Shown piece after piece: positions 33,251 to 40,955 of a stretch of 64,000 nt of DNA (the stretch's first letter is position 1; each line of letters starts with the position of its first letter). The stretch covers positions 1 to 64,000 of the forward strand of contig JBDHQI010000012.1 in NCBI GenBank assembly GCA_039806955.1, read 5' to 3'. Source of the DNA: JADLHS01 sp039806955 (GTDB lineage: Bacteria; Verrucomicrobiota; Verrucomicrobiia; Limisphaerales; JADLHS01). The notes under the pieces were generated by a model. It ran no database searches, had not been told where the DNA came from, and was given only the letters and a program-made list of their open reading frames with translations. Position numbers and translations under genes: made by a program.

Positions 33251-34603
33251 TCAGGTTTTAGCCCGAGGTCGGAAGAGTCCGACAAACAACAACAGAATGA
33301 CGCCGGCAAAAATGGCGGGAGCGCCCCACAGAGTCTTCCAGGCAATGGATTGAAGTTCGGTTTTGCGGGCCGCGGTCATTTCTTCCGAAACCGTTTTCAA
33401 GCTGACCTCCAGGGCGGGTTTATCAGCCGGCGACGCCTTGGCAATTTCTTCGTTGAGGCGACTGACTTCAGCCGCCTTGGCCGTCACGATTTGAGCGGCG
33501 GCCTTGGACGATTCGGGAGTATTGGCCGCTTCGATGCGTCCGGCAATTTGCGCTCCAATCATCATTCCCAAACCGAGCGTGAACAAAACCAACAAGCCCT
33601 GCGCCTGGGCGCGGACTTGTTTGGGGGCGGCCTGATCGGTGTAGATTTGACCCGTGACGAAAAAGAAGTCGTAACAAACCCCATGAAGCACAATGCCCAT
33701 GATGATCATCCAGCGAACTTCGTCGGCAGCGCCAAACGCGAACAAGGCGTAACGAGCCACCCACGCCAGCATTCCGACCGCCAGCATCCACTTGACGCCC
33801 AAGCGCATGAAGAAAAGTGGCATGACCAGCATGAAGAAGATTTCGGACATTTGACCGTAGCTCATGGTCTGGCCGATGGGCAGTCCGGTCATTTCCACGA
33901 TGCGGCTGGTAATTTGATAGTAGAAGGCCAGCGGAATGCAAATCAAGGTCGAGGCGATGAGGAAGACCAGGTACGATCGGTTCTTCAGCATGACCAACGC
34001 GTCCAACCCAAGAATCTGCCGCACACTAACCGGACCGGTGGTCGTTGGAGGTGTGTTCGGTAACAGGAAGCTAAACAACCCCAGCGCCACCCCAGCGCCG
34101 ACAGTCAGATAAAACATGCCGATATTGGTGTCGAAACCCAGACCGGTTATCGCCAGGCCCGCAATGATCCAACCAATCGTGCCCAGCACCCGAATGCCCG
34201 GAAATTCCTTTTCGGGATTGGTCATGCACTTCATCGCGATTGTATTGGTCAACGCCAGGGTCGGGAAGTAGGTCAGCATGTGGGCAAAAAACAGTAGATT
34301 GATCGTGCCCGGCGATGGCTGGGCCGATTTCATTACAGTGGTGGCCGCAAACATTGCGGCCGCACCAAGCAGATGCATGAACCCGAGCACCTTTTGCGCG
34401 GCAAAGAAACGGTCGGCAATCATGCCCACGAAGAAGGGGGCGATGATGCCCGCGATCGGCCCCACCGAATACATGGTGGCGAAGTGTTCGGCTTTGAAGC
34501 CGATGGTTGCCAGATAGTTCGGACCGGTAACGTACCACGCTCCCCAAACAAAGAACTGGAGGAACATCATCACCGAAAGTTGAAGGCGTATGGAAAACTT
34601 CAT
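33251..34603 (-). CDS. MFS transporter, nucleoside:H+ symporter type
   Basis: A 450-residue polytopic protein of the NupG/XapB-like branch of MFS permeases. The first helix MFLQFFVWGAWYVTGPNYL, the loop FFVGMIADRFFAAQKVLGFM, and EFPGIRVLGTIGWIIAGLAI all match that family, and twelve hydrophobic segments can be counted. Between the last two helices there is an insertion of about 65 residues (roughly 350-415), rich in Ala, Glu and Lys (AAQIVTAKAAEVSRLNEEIA), which looks like a coiled coil and is unusual for NupG. It probably imports nucleosides across the inner membrane. Confidence 0.8.
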   Translation of the reverse strand: MKFSIRLQLSVMMFLQFFVWGAWYVTGPNYLATIGFKAEHFATMYSVGPIAGIIAPFFVGMIADRFFAAQKVLGFMHLLGAAAMFAATTVMKSAQPSPGTINLLFFAHMLTYFPTLALTNTIAMKCMTNPEKEFPGIRVLGTIGWIIAGLAITGLGFDTNIGMFYLTVGAGVALGLFSFLLPNTPPTTTGPVSVRQILGLDALVMLKNRSYLVFLIASTLICIPLAFYYQITSRIVEMTGLPIGQTMSYGQMSEIFFMLVMPLFFMRLGVKWMLAVGMLAWVARYALFAFGAADEVRWMIIMGIVLHGVCYDFFFVTGQIYTDQAAPKQVRAQAQGLLVLFTLGLGMMIGAQIAGRIEAANTPESSKAAAQIVTAKAAEVSRLNEEIAKASPADKPALEVSLKTVSEEMTAARKTELQSIAWKTLWGAPAIFAGVILLLFVGLFRPRAKT

Positions 34604-34869
34604 GGTGTCGCCAGAATAGGGAGAGCGCCTGCCAACGGCAAGCGGTGAAGTAAACGAATTGGCAATTTCCGTCCGGTCCAGTCCGGGGGGTGTGGCCGCC
34701 AGCGGCGCGCTGTCTTGATTTATCGTCGCGCTGTCTGCGAGTAGGACAACTTGCCGCAGAGCGGGAGATGGTTTCCGGAGATATCCTCGATTTCCTCGCG
34801 GGTCACATTGTTGGCGTCCAACTTGCGTTGTTGCGACCCAAAGTCAGGAGACTGCTGGATTTTTGGTGA
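34604..34869. other. Divergent intergenic region before the first response regulator
   Basis: 266 bases without a convincing gene. It holds the upstream regions of the MFS gene (leftward) and of the regulator gene (rightward). Two short weak frames were seen (34768-34869 forward, 33 residues, with its stop directly before the regulator ATG; and a reverse frame of about 52 residues), neither supported by more than openness. Confidence 0.5.
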
Positions 34870-35565
34870 ATGATGCAAACTAAAGACGCGAAGCCTACGG
34901 AGCCGAACGACACGAGGAAAAGAATTTTACTGGTGGACGACCATGCGGTAGTCCGCTTCGGCATTGCCCAATTGATCAATCGGCAGGCGGATCTGGTCGT
35001 GTGCGGCGAACAGGAAGATGCCCGAAGGGGGTTGGACGCCATCATGCAACTCAAGCCCGATTTGGTGGTTGCGGATTTGTCGCTCCGGGACAGCAGCGGG
35101 CTGGAACTGATTCGCAACGTCAAAGCGCAATATCCCGGTTTACCCATCCTCGTCGTCAGCGTGCATGATGAATCCATTTATGCCGAAATTGCCTTCCGCG
35201 CTGGCGCCCTCGGCTACTTGATGAAGCAGGAGGCTCTGGAAAAAATCATTCTCGCCATCCGTCGCGTTCTGAACGGCAATGTTTACGTCAGCGACTCCCT
35301 CGCCGCCAAAATGCTCCAGCAACAGGTTCGCGGCAACACCGACATCCAGCAGCCCGCCATCAAATCCCTCAGCGATCGGGAGGTGGAGGTGTTCCACCTG
35401 ATCGGACAATGGAAGAAGACAAAGGAAATTGCCGGTGAATTGCACCTCAGCGTTAAAACGGTGGAGTATTACCGTGAGCAGATTAAGCGCAAACTGAATC
35501 TGCGTGACGCGGCGGAACTGACGCAATACGCCACCGCCTGGGTCCAGCGCGAAGTGCCCGCATAA
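34870..35565 (+). CDS. NarL/FixJ-family response regulator
   Basis: A 231-residue regulator. The receiver domain has RILLVDDHAVVRFGIAQLI, the phospho-acceptor Asp in VVADLSLRDSSGLE and the Lys in GALGYLMKQEALEKI. The LuxR-type helix-turn-helix is LSDREVEVFHLIGQWKKTKE, then IAGELHLSVKTVEYYREQIK. The helix end is altered (VEYYREQ instead of the usual VExHR), which may change DNA specificity. No sensor kinase gene is adjacent. A strong terminator follows at 35600. A second ATG three bases downstream is also possible. Confidence 0.92.
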   Translation: MMQTKDAKPTEPNDTRKRILLVDDHAVVRFGIAQLINRQADLVVCGEQEDARRGLDAIMQLKPDLVVADLSLRDSSGLELIRNVKAQYPGLPILVVSVHDESIYAEIAFRAGALGYLMKQEALEKIILAIRRVLNGNVYVSDSLAAKMLQQQVRGNTDIQQPAIKSLSDREVEVFHLIGQWKKTKEIAGELHLSVKTVEYYREQIKRKLNLRDAAELTQYATAWVQREVPA

Positions 35566-35599
35566 TCCACGATTTGGTCTGTTGGTTGGTTCGAGGTTT

Positions 35600-35639
35600 C
35601 CCTCATCCGAGTTCGTCTCGGGTGAGGGTTTTTCTTTGT
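35600..35639 (+). terminator. Rho-independent terminator after the first response regulator
   Basis: CCCTCATCCGAG (35600-35611) pairs with CTCGGGTGAGGG (35617-35628) with one G-T pair and a five-base loop, followed by TTTTTCTTTG. It lies 35 bases after the stop codon. Confidence 0.85.
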
Positions 35640-35781
35640 TCCCCGGGACTGTCCGGGGGCGCCACTGGGGGATTCATCCGTGAACGCAGGGCAGACTCAT
35701 CCTGGTTGAGCGATGCTGTCTTCCGGATTATGGGTTTTTCCGTCAATCCGACATCCGGATTGGAAACAAGGAACATATCAA

Positions 35782-35970
35782 ATGCACGATTCCCATGGGT
35801 GGTTGATCCAACTCGCGATTGTCCAAGCGGCTTATCTGGCCGTGGTGATTTGGGGAATGCGCGTGTTGCAACAAAAATTAACCCGACTCCGAGTCAGCCG
35901 CGACGGGGTGCGCCGTTTGGACCAACCCAGTTGGTTCCGATCCAATCGTCGAATCCGGAAGAATATCTGA
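35782..35970 (+). CDS. Small one-helix membrane protein before the second response regulator
   Basis: Not recognised. A 62-residue frame starts at ATG 35782, preceded by AAGGA nine bases upstream, and its stop lies five bases before the ATG of the second response regulator. Residues 7-30 (WLIQLAIVQAAYLAVVIWGM) form one hydrophobic helix, followed by a basic cytoplasmic-type tail (RRLDQPSWFRSNRRIRKNI). The tight spacing suggests co-expression with the regulator. A longer start at 35713 exists but would begin upstream of the ribosome site. Confidence 0.5.
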   Translation: MHDSHGWLIQLAIVQAAYLAVVIWGMRVLQQKLTRLRVSRDGVRRLDQPSWFRSNRRIRKNI

Positions 35971-35975
35971 AATTT

Positions 35976-36671
35976 ATGAGTGTTAACATTCGCCTGCTGA
36001 TCGTGGACGACCATCCCGTGGTGCGCCAGGGCATTCGCCTGGCTTTGATGGGTAGTCCACGGATCCAAATTGTTGGGGAAGGTCGGAATGGACATGAAGC
36101 GTTGACCCTGGCTCAACAATTGAAGCCAGACGTGGTGTTGATGGACCTGGACCTGCCGGAAATGAGCGGCTTGATGGCGGTGGATTTGTTACATCGCGAA
36201 CAACCCAGCCTCAGAGTCCTCGTCTTTTCCAGCTATTCGAAACCCGATTACGTGATGCGGATCATTCGCAGCGGCGTGCGCGGATTTCTCCTCAAGGAAG
36301 TCGCGCTCGAAGAGGTTGTCCAAGCCATCGAAGCCATCCACGCCGGCGCATCGTATTTCAGCCCGGAGATTGCGCGCATCACCTTGAATCGCGTCGTGCA
36401 AGGATTTGAAAAGCGCGATGCTTCGCTGGCCTGTTTGACCAATCGCGAATGTGAGGTGCTGCTTTATATCGCCGAGGGTTTCAGCAACAAGGAGATCGCC
36501 AGTCAGTTGGGCATCGGGGTTCGCACGGTGGAAACTCATCGGGAACGCATCATGCGCAAGCTGAATATCCACAGCATTGCAGGCTTGACGCGTTTTGCGA
36601 TTTCGCAAGGCATAGTTTCACTCATTTCCGCCCCGCTAAGCCCAACTCTCGCGCAATTTCACGCCGCTTGA
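35976..36671 (+). CDS. NarL/FixJ-family response regulator
   Basis: A 231-residue regulator beginning MSVNIRLLIVDDHPVVRQGI. The phospho-acceptor Asp is in VVLMDLDLPEMSGL, the conserved Lys in RGFLLKEVALEEV, and the DNA-binding domain has LTNRECEVLLYIAEGFSNKE, then IASQLGIGVRTVETHRERIM. The frame is open for 400 bases upstream (to 35574), but that part overlaps a terminator and another gene and is not coding. It is clearly related to the regulator encoded 400 bases upstream. No kinase gene is adjacent. Confidence 0.92.
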   Translation: MSVNIRLLIVDDHPVVRQGIRLALMGSPRIQIVGEGRNGHEALTLAQQLKPDVVLMDLDLPEMSGLMAVDLLHREQPSLRVLVFSSYSKPDYVMRIIRSGVRGFLLKEVALEEVVQAIEAIHAGASYFSPEIARITLNRVVQGFEKRDASLACLTNRECEVLLYIAEGFSNKEIASQLGIGVRTVETHRERIMRKLNIHSIAGLTRFAISQGIVSLISAPLSPTLAQFHAA

Positions 36672-36923
36672 CTTGGGTGACGTTCCTCCGGGCCCGAACT
36701 CGTGCGCCCGTTTCCCTTCAATCAGGGAACGAGCCATTTGTGATGCGTCACGGTTTTCATCCCACCGATCATCGGATACGTTTTCGGTTCGCCGGTGAAC
36801 CATTGCGTTAAGCCCATCCTCCGCTCCTGCGATCTGGATCTACATGGTTTTTCGACAGCTTCATCTGGCGCGGGGCGGCGGCGAATAATTTGTGAGAAAG
36901 AAATCTTTGCGTGAATCGGCGGA
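36672..36923. other. Intergenic stretch between response regulator and dnaB
   Basis: About 250 bases. The only candidate gene is a 31-residue reverse frame at 36722-36817 (see the next entry). No promoter, terminator or repeat was convincing. Confidence 0.4.
36722..36817 (-). CDS. Very short reverse ORF of 31 residues (weak)
   Basis: An ATG at 36817 follows a purine-rich stretch (GGAGCGGAGG) and opens a frame for MGLTQWFTGEPKTYPMIGGM with a further eleven residues. It lies between two forward genes and has no known relatives that I can recall. It may be an accident of sequence. Confidence 0.2.
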   Translation of the reverse strand: MGLTQWFTGEPKTYPMIGGMKTVTHHKWLVP

Positions 36924-38405
36924 ATGGGTTCCCATAACGCTGGCATGATTGATTCATTCTCCGACACCCCTCAACCTGCGGGAGATTTCAAGAAATCACG
37001 ACGGCGCCGCGCCTCACCAAAGGAAACTGCGCGGTTGGATCGTCTGCCGCCTCATGCCGCCAGCGCCGAACAAGGCGTTCTCGGTTGCGCGTTGCTGGAC
37101 CCGAACACCTGTCTGCCACTTTGCGTCGAGAAACTTCAAGTCGGCCCCAAGGCCTTCTACGACCTGCGCCATCAAACGATCTATGAAACACTGTTGGAAA
37201 TGTTCGACCGCCGCGAGACGATTGACCTCATCACGGTGCAGCAACGGCTGAAGGATCGCGGTTCGCTGGATCAGATTGGTGGGATTGCCTATCTCAATGA
37301 GCTGCAAGACGCCGTTCCGTCCACGGCCAATCTGGGGCATTACACCGAGATCGTGGAGGAAAAATTCCTGCTCCGCGGACTCATCCAGGTCTGCACCGAA
37401 ACCGTGGGAAAAATCCACGAGCACAACGGGGAGTTGAACGCGCTGCTGGATGAAGTGGAACGCGATATTCTGCGCGTCGGCCAGAATCGCGCCGGCGGCG
37501 CCACCAAACCCATGCAGCAACTCGTCACCAAGGCCATTGATAACGTGGAGACGTTTTTCCAGCGTCAGGGCCAACTGGTGGGATTGGCCACCGGCTTTCC
37601 CGATCTGGACCGGATGACCGATGGATTGCACGGCGGTGAAATGGTGGTGATCGCGGCGCGACCGAGCATGGGGAAAACCAGTCTCGCCATGAATATCGCC
37701 GCGCATATTGCCATCAATCAGAAGTTTCCAGTGGGGGTCTTCAGTCTGGAAATGACGGCTGAATCCCTGGTGCTGCGCATGTTGTGCTCCAATGCGCGCG
37801 TGAACTTGCGCAACATCCGGGAGGGGTTCATGAGCGAATCGGATTTTGCCGAGATTGCGCGCGCGGCGGGAGAGATGTCCCAGGCGCCGTTGCACATTGA
37901 TGACACCCCCGGGCTCTCGGTGTTTCAGTTGCGTACCCGGGCCCGCCGGATGTGGCAACAGCATGGCATCAAGCTTTTTGTGATTGATTATCTGCAGTTG
38001 CTTAATTCTACTTCGCGCCGGGCACAGGATAATCGGCAGCAGGAAATTGCCGAAATCTCCAGCGGCATCAAAGCGCTGGCCAAGGAATTGAATGTGCCGG
38101 TGATTGTGCTCGCGCAGTTGAATCGGGATGTGGAAAAGGATAAGTCCCGGAAGCCGCGCATGTCCGATCTACGCGAGTCGGGCAGCATCGAGCAGGACGC
38201 GGATCTTGTCGGTCTGCTTTACAAGCCCAACAGCGAGGATGACGAGGCGGTGCGGACGGAAGAGAGTTTTGATGGCATTCCGGTCAATTTGTTGATTGCC
38301 AAGCAACGCAATGGACCAACCGGCGACGTGCCCTTGACGTTTTTGAAACAGTACACGCGATTTGAAAGCGCAGCGAAAGTTAGCGAAGAGGATCTACCTG
38401 AATAA
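36924..38405 (+). CDS. dnaB: Replicative DNA helicase DnaB
   Basis: A 493-residue hexameric helicase. The N-terminal domain starts at about residue 38 (PHAASAEQGVLGCALLDPN), the linker follows, and the RecA-like motor has Walker A VIAARPSMGKTSLAMNIAAH, VGVFSLEMTAESLVLRM, Walker B LFVIDYLQLL, PVIVLAQLNRDVEKDKSR and the arginine-finger region MSDLRESGSIEQDADLV. A basic stretch precedes the first domain (DFKKSRRRRASPKETARL). It is the fork helicase and binds DnaG and DnaC-type loaders. ATG at 36945 is an alternative. Its 3' end overlaps bamA. Confidence 0.96.
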   Translation: MGSHNAGMIDSFSDTPQPAGDFKKSRRRRASPKETARLDRLPPHAASAEQGVLGCALLDPNTCLPLCVEKLQVGPKAFYDLRHQTIYETLLEMFDRRETIDLITVQQRLKDRGSLDQIGGIAYLNELQDAVPSTANLGHYTEIVEEKFLLRGLIQVCTETVGKIHEHNGELNALLDEVERDILRVGQNRAGGATKPMQQLVTKAIDNVETFFQRQGQLVGLATGFPDLDRMTDGLHGGEMVVIAARPSMGKTSLAMNIAAHIAINQKFPVGVFSLEMTAESLVLRMLCSNARVNLRNIREGFMSESDFAEIARAAGEMSQAPLHIDDTPGLSVFQLRTRARRMWQQHGIKLFVIDYLQLLNSTSRRAQDNRQQEIAEISSGIKALAKELNVPVIVLAQLNRDVEKDKSRKPRMSDLRESGSIEQDADLVGLLYKPNSEDDEAVRTEESFDGIPVNLLIAKQRNGPTGDVPLTFLKQYTRFESAAKVSEEDLPE

Positions 38406-40953
38406 AGCCGCTCTGACCCGAGCGGCGCTGCGGATTTGCCTCCTGGCCGTGTGCTGGAGTTGGATGCTTCACGCGACGGCTCAGGACGCGGCGGATTTAC
38501 CCAAGATTTCCCGCATTGATATCAAGTTCGCCGGGCCGGCCAACATCAGCGAAGCCATTATCCGCGCCAATCTCCGTTCGCGCGTGGGCGAGCCTTACCG
38601 GCCCATCACCGTGGATGACGACATCCGCAATCTTTACAAGACCGATTTAATTTACGACGTCCGCGTGACGCGGGAAAAAGCCCAGGACGGCGGCGTGATT
38701 ATCACTTACGTGGTGCAAGCGAACCCACGGCTGGTGGAAATTAAACTGGTCGGAAATGTTAAACTGAAAGATTCGGCCATCCGAAAGAAAATCACCTCGA
38801 AGATCGGCGAAGCGCTGGACGAACGAAAATTGTTCACAGATTCGCGCGCCGTCCAGGAACTGTACCAGAAAAAGGGTTATCCGCAGACCGACGTCAAATA
38901 CGTGCTGGACATTGACGAGGCTTCCGGTCGCGGTACCGCTACTTTTGAAATCAAGGAGAGTCCGAAAATCAAAATCAGCGACGTGGAGTTCGTCGGTGCG
39001 GAAAAGTTCTCGCAGGCGAAGCTGCGAAAAGTTCTGAAGGGCACGCGGCGACATTGGCTGTTCTCCTGGATCACCCGGAATGGCTTCTTTCGGGACGAAA
39101 AATTCGATGACGACAAAGAGCTGTTGAAAGATTTTTATCGGGGTGAGGGCTACCTCGATTTTGATTTGCAGAGCGTTGAGTTTGTCAGCGTAAAAACCAA
39201 CAGCATGACGTTGCGACTCCACGTTTTCGAGGGCCGCCAATATCGGCTGGGTTCGGTGACTTTTGCCGGCACGACCATGTTGCCGACCAATGCGATCAGT
39301 GCGGATTTTCACGCCGGGCGCGCGCCCAAAGACCCCGCCGAATTCCGCAACTGGGGCGAGGCGAACGCCCTGCATCAGGACTTCAAAATGAAGCCCGGAG
39401 ACGTGTTCACCTTCAAGGGCATGGGGCAGGATGCACAGGCGATTGAAAATTTCTACGATGCGCGCGGTCACATTGACGTCGCCCGGGGAGGCAATCTCAA
39501 AACGCGGCGTGTTCCCAATGTTGAAACCGGCACGATGGATTTGCAGTATCAGATCGAGGAAGGTCAAAAATCCTACGTGGAAAAAATCATCATTCGTGGG
39601 AACACAAAAACCAAGGACAAGGTGATCCGGCGCGAACTCGCGATCTCGCCCGGTGAAACCTTCGACATGACGCGCGTGCGCCTCAGCCAGCAGCGGCTGC
39701 AAAACCTCGAGTACTTCAGCAAAGTGGATGCGCGACCGGAAGACACCGACGTGCCCAATCGGAAAAACCTGTTGGTGAGCGTGGAAGAACAGCGCACTGG
39801 CAAACTGACGTTCGGCGCGGGATTCAGTTCCATTGATTCCTTTGTCGCCTTCACCGAAGTGACGCAGGGTAATTTTGATCTGTTCCATCCGCCGACCTTC
39901 ACCGGCGGCGGCCAGAAATTCCGGCTGCAATTGCAAGCGGGCACGCGGCGTCAGGACTACGTGTTGTCGCTGACTGAGCCGTGGTTTTTGAATCGCCGGT
40001 TGCAATTCGGTACCGAGTTGTATTATCGGCGCGCCGATTATCAAAGCCTCGACAACCTCTACGACGAAGTGCGCGGTGGCTTGCGGTTGAGTTTGAGCAA
40101 AGCCCTGCCGCGCCCCCTGTTACTGGATGAAATTTTCGGTCCGGGTGATTTGATCGGCGGCGTCTATTACAACGTCGAAAACACTGGCATTCTCCTGGAG
40201 AACGGGATTCACGATGACCGGATCGTGACGGTGCCGGGGCAGCCGTGGCCGATTCAGGACGGGCATAATGCGCCTTACGCCATCGTGCGCGAGGGGGGCT
40301 ATTCGGTGCTGACGCGCGTGGGCGCCAGCCTGGCGTATGATACGCGCAATGCCGTGCGTCTGCCCAATGGCGGCCAGCGCACTGAATTGCGCGCGGAGGT
40401 CACCACGAGCGCGCTGGGGGGCGAAAAAGATTTCTACAAACTGGAATTGCAATCCATGTGGTTTTTTCCCGGGCTGGCCAAAGGTCACGTGTTGGAACTC
40501 GGCGCTCGAAGTGGGGTGACGGATGGGTTCCGCGGCGATAGCGTTCCGTTTTATGAACGCTATTACCTGGGCGGCCTCTATTCGCTGCGCGGTTTCCGGT
40601 ATCGGGCGATCAGCCCGCGTGAATTCAACGCGCAGACGGGGAGCTACTTCAACGAGCCGATCGGGGGTAACTCCTTCTGGTTCGGTTCGGTGGAATACAG
40701 CATTCCATTGATTGATACGGAAAGCGGCGCCGGGGTTCGACTGGCGGCATTTTACGACATCGGCAGTGTGGGTGCGAACGCGTACAGTTTTAATTCGGGC
40801 GATTATAGCGACAACTGGGGTTTCGGCATTCGGCTGAACATTCCGCAACTTGGTCCGCTGCGCCTCGACTACGGCATACCGATTCATCACGACCCCTTCA
40901 GCAATGGTCGTGGGCGAATCCAATTCGGCGTCGGCTGGCAGCGTCCCTTCTAA
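38362..40953 (+). CDS. bamA: Outer-membrane assembly factor BamA
   Basis: An 863-residue Omp85 protein. The signal peptide ALRICLLAVCWSWMLHATAQ follows a charged start. POTRA repeats run from about residue 45 to 450 (for example ISRIDIKFAGPANISEAI, VEIKLVGNVKLKDSAIRK, EKIIIRGNTKTKDKVIRR). The beta-barrel ends in GRIQFGVGWQRPF, with the C-terminal Phe required for membrane insertion. BamA inserts outer-membrane proteins, and skp lies two genes downstream. The start shown is TTG at 38362, which overlaps dnaB by 44 bases; CTG at 38398 is an alternative. No ATG precedes the signal helix. Confidence 0.93.
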   Translation: MKAQRKLAKRIYLNKAALTRAALRICLLAVCWSWMLHATAQDAADLPKISRIDIKFAGPANISEAIIRANLRSRVGEPYRPITVDDDIRNLYKTDLIYDVRVTREKAQDGGVIITYVVQANPRLVEIKLVGNVKLKDSAIRKKITSKIGEALDERKLFTDSRAVQELYQKKGYPQTDVKYVLDIDEASGRGTATFEIKESPKIKISDVEFVGAEKFSQAKLRKVLKGTRRHWLFSWITRNGFFRDEKFDDDKELLKDFYRGEGYLDFDLQSVEFVSVKTNSMTLRLHVFEGRQYRLGSVTFAGTTMLPTNAISADFHAGRAPKDPAEFRNWGEANALHQDFKMKPGDVFTFKGMGQDAQAIENFYDARGHIDVARGGNLKTRRVPNVETGTMDLQYQIEEGQKSYVEKIIIRGNTKTKDKVIRRELAISPGETFDMTRVRLSQQRLQNLEYFSKVDARPEDTDVPNRKNLLVSVEEQRTGKLTFGAGFSSIDSFVAFTEVTQGNFDLFHPPTFTGGGQKFRLQLQAGTRRQDYVLSLTEPWFLNRRLQFGTELYYRRADYQSLDNLYDEVRGGLRLSLSKALPRPLLLDEIFGPGDLIGGVYYNVENTGILLENGIHDDRIVTVPGQPWPIQDGHNAPYAIVREGGYSVLTRVGASLAYDTRNAVRLPNGGQRTELRAEVTTSALGGEKDFYKLELQSMWFFPGLAKGHVLELGARSGVTDGFRGDSVPFYERYYLGGLYSLRGFRYRAISPREFNAQTGSYFNEPIGGNSFWFGSVEYSIPLIDTESGAGVRLAAFYDIGSVGANAYSFNSGDYSDNWGFGIRLNIPQLGPLRLDYGIPIHHDPFSNGRGRIQFGVGWQRPF

Positions 40954-40955
40954 TC

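Noticed and set aside
34768..34869. 33-residue forward frame whose stop precedes the first regulator's ATG
   Set aside because: Possible leader peptide, but there is no conserved feature and a competing reverse frame of similar quality; openness alone is not evidence.
35574..35975. N-terminal extension of the second response regulator
   Set aside because: The frame is open for about 400 bases before the receiver domain but contains a terminator and overlaps another small gene; regulators of this family start at the receiver domain.
37014..37964. 316-residue open frame antisense to dnaB
   Set aside because: Shadow of dnaB; composition rich in His, Gln and Arg and no signature.
38647..40044. 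465-residue open frame antisense to bamA
   Set aside because: It lies fully opposite a clear BamA frame, has repeated His/Gln/Arg/Val composition typical of reverse shadows and no recognisable motif.
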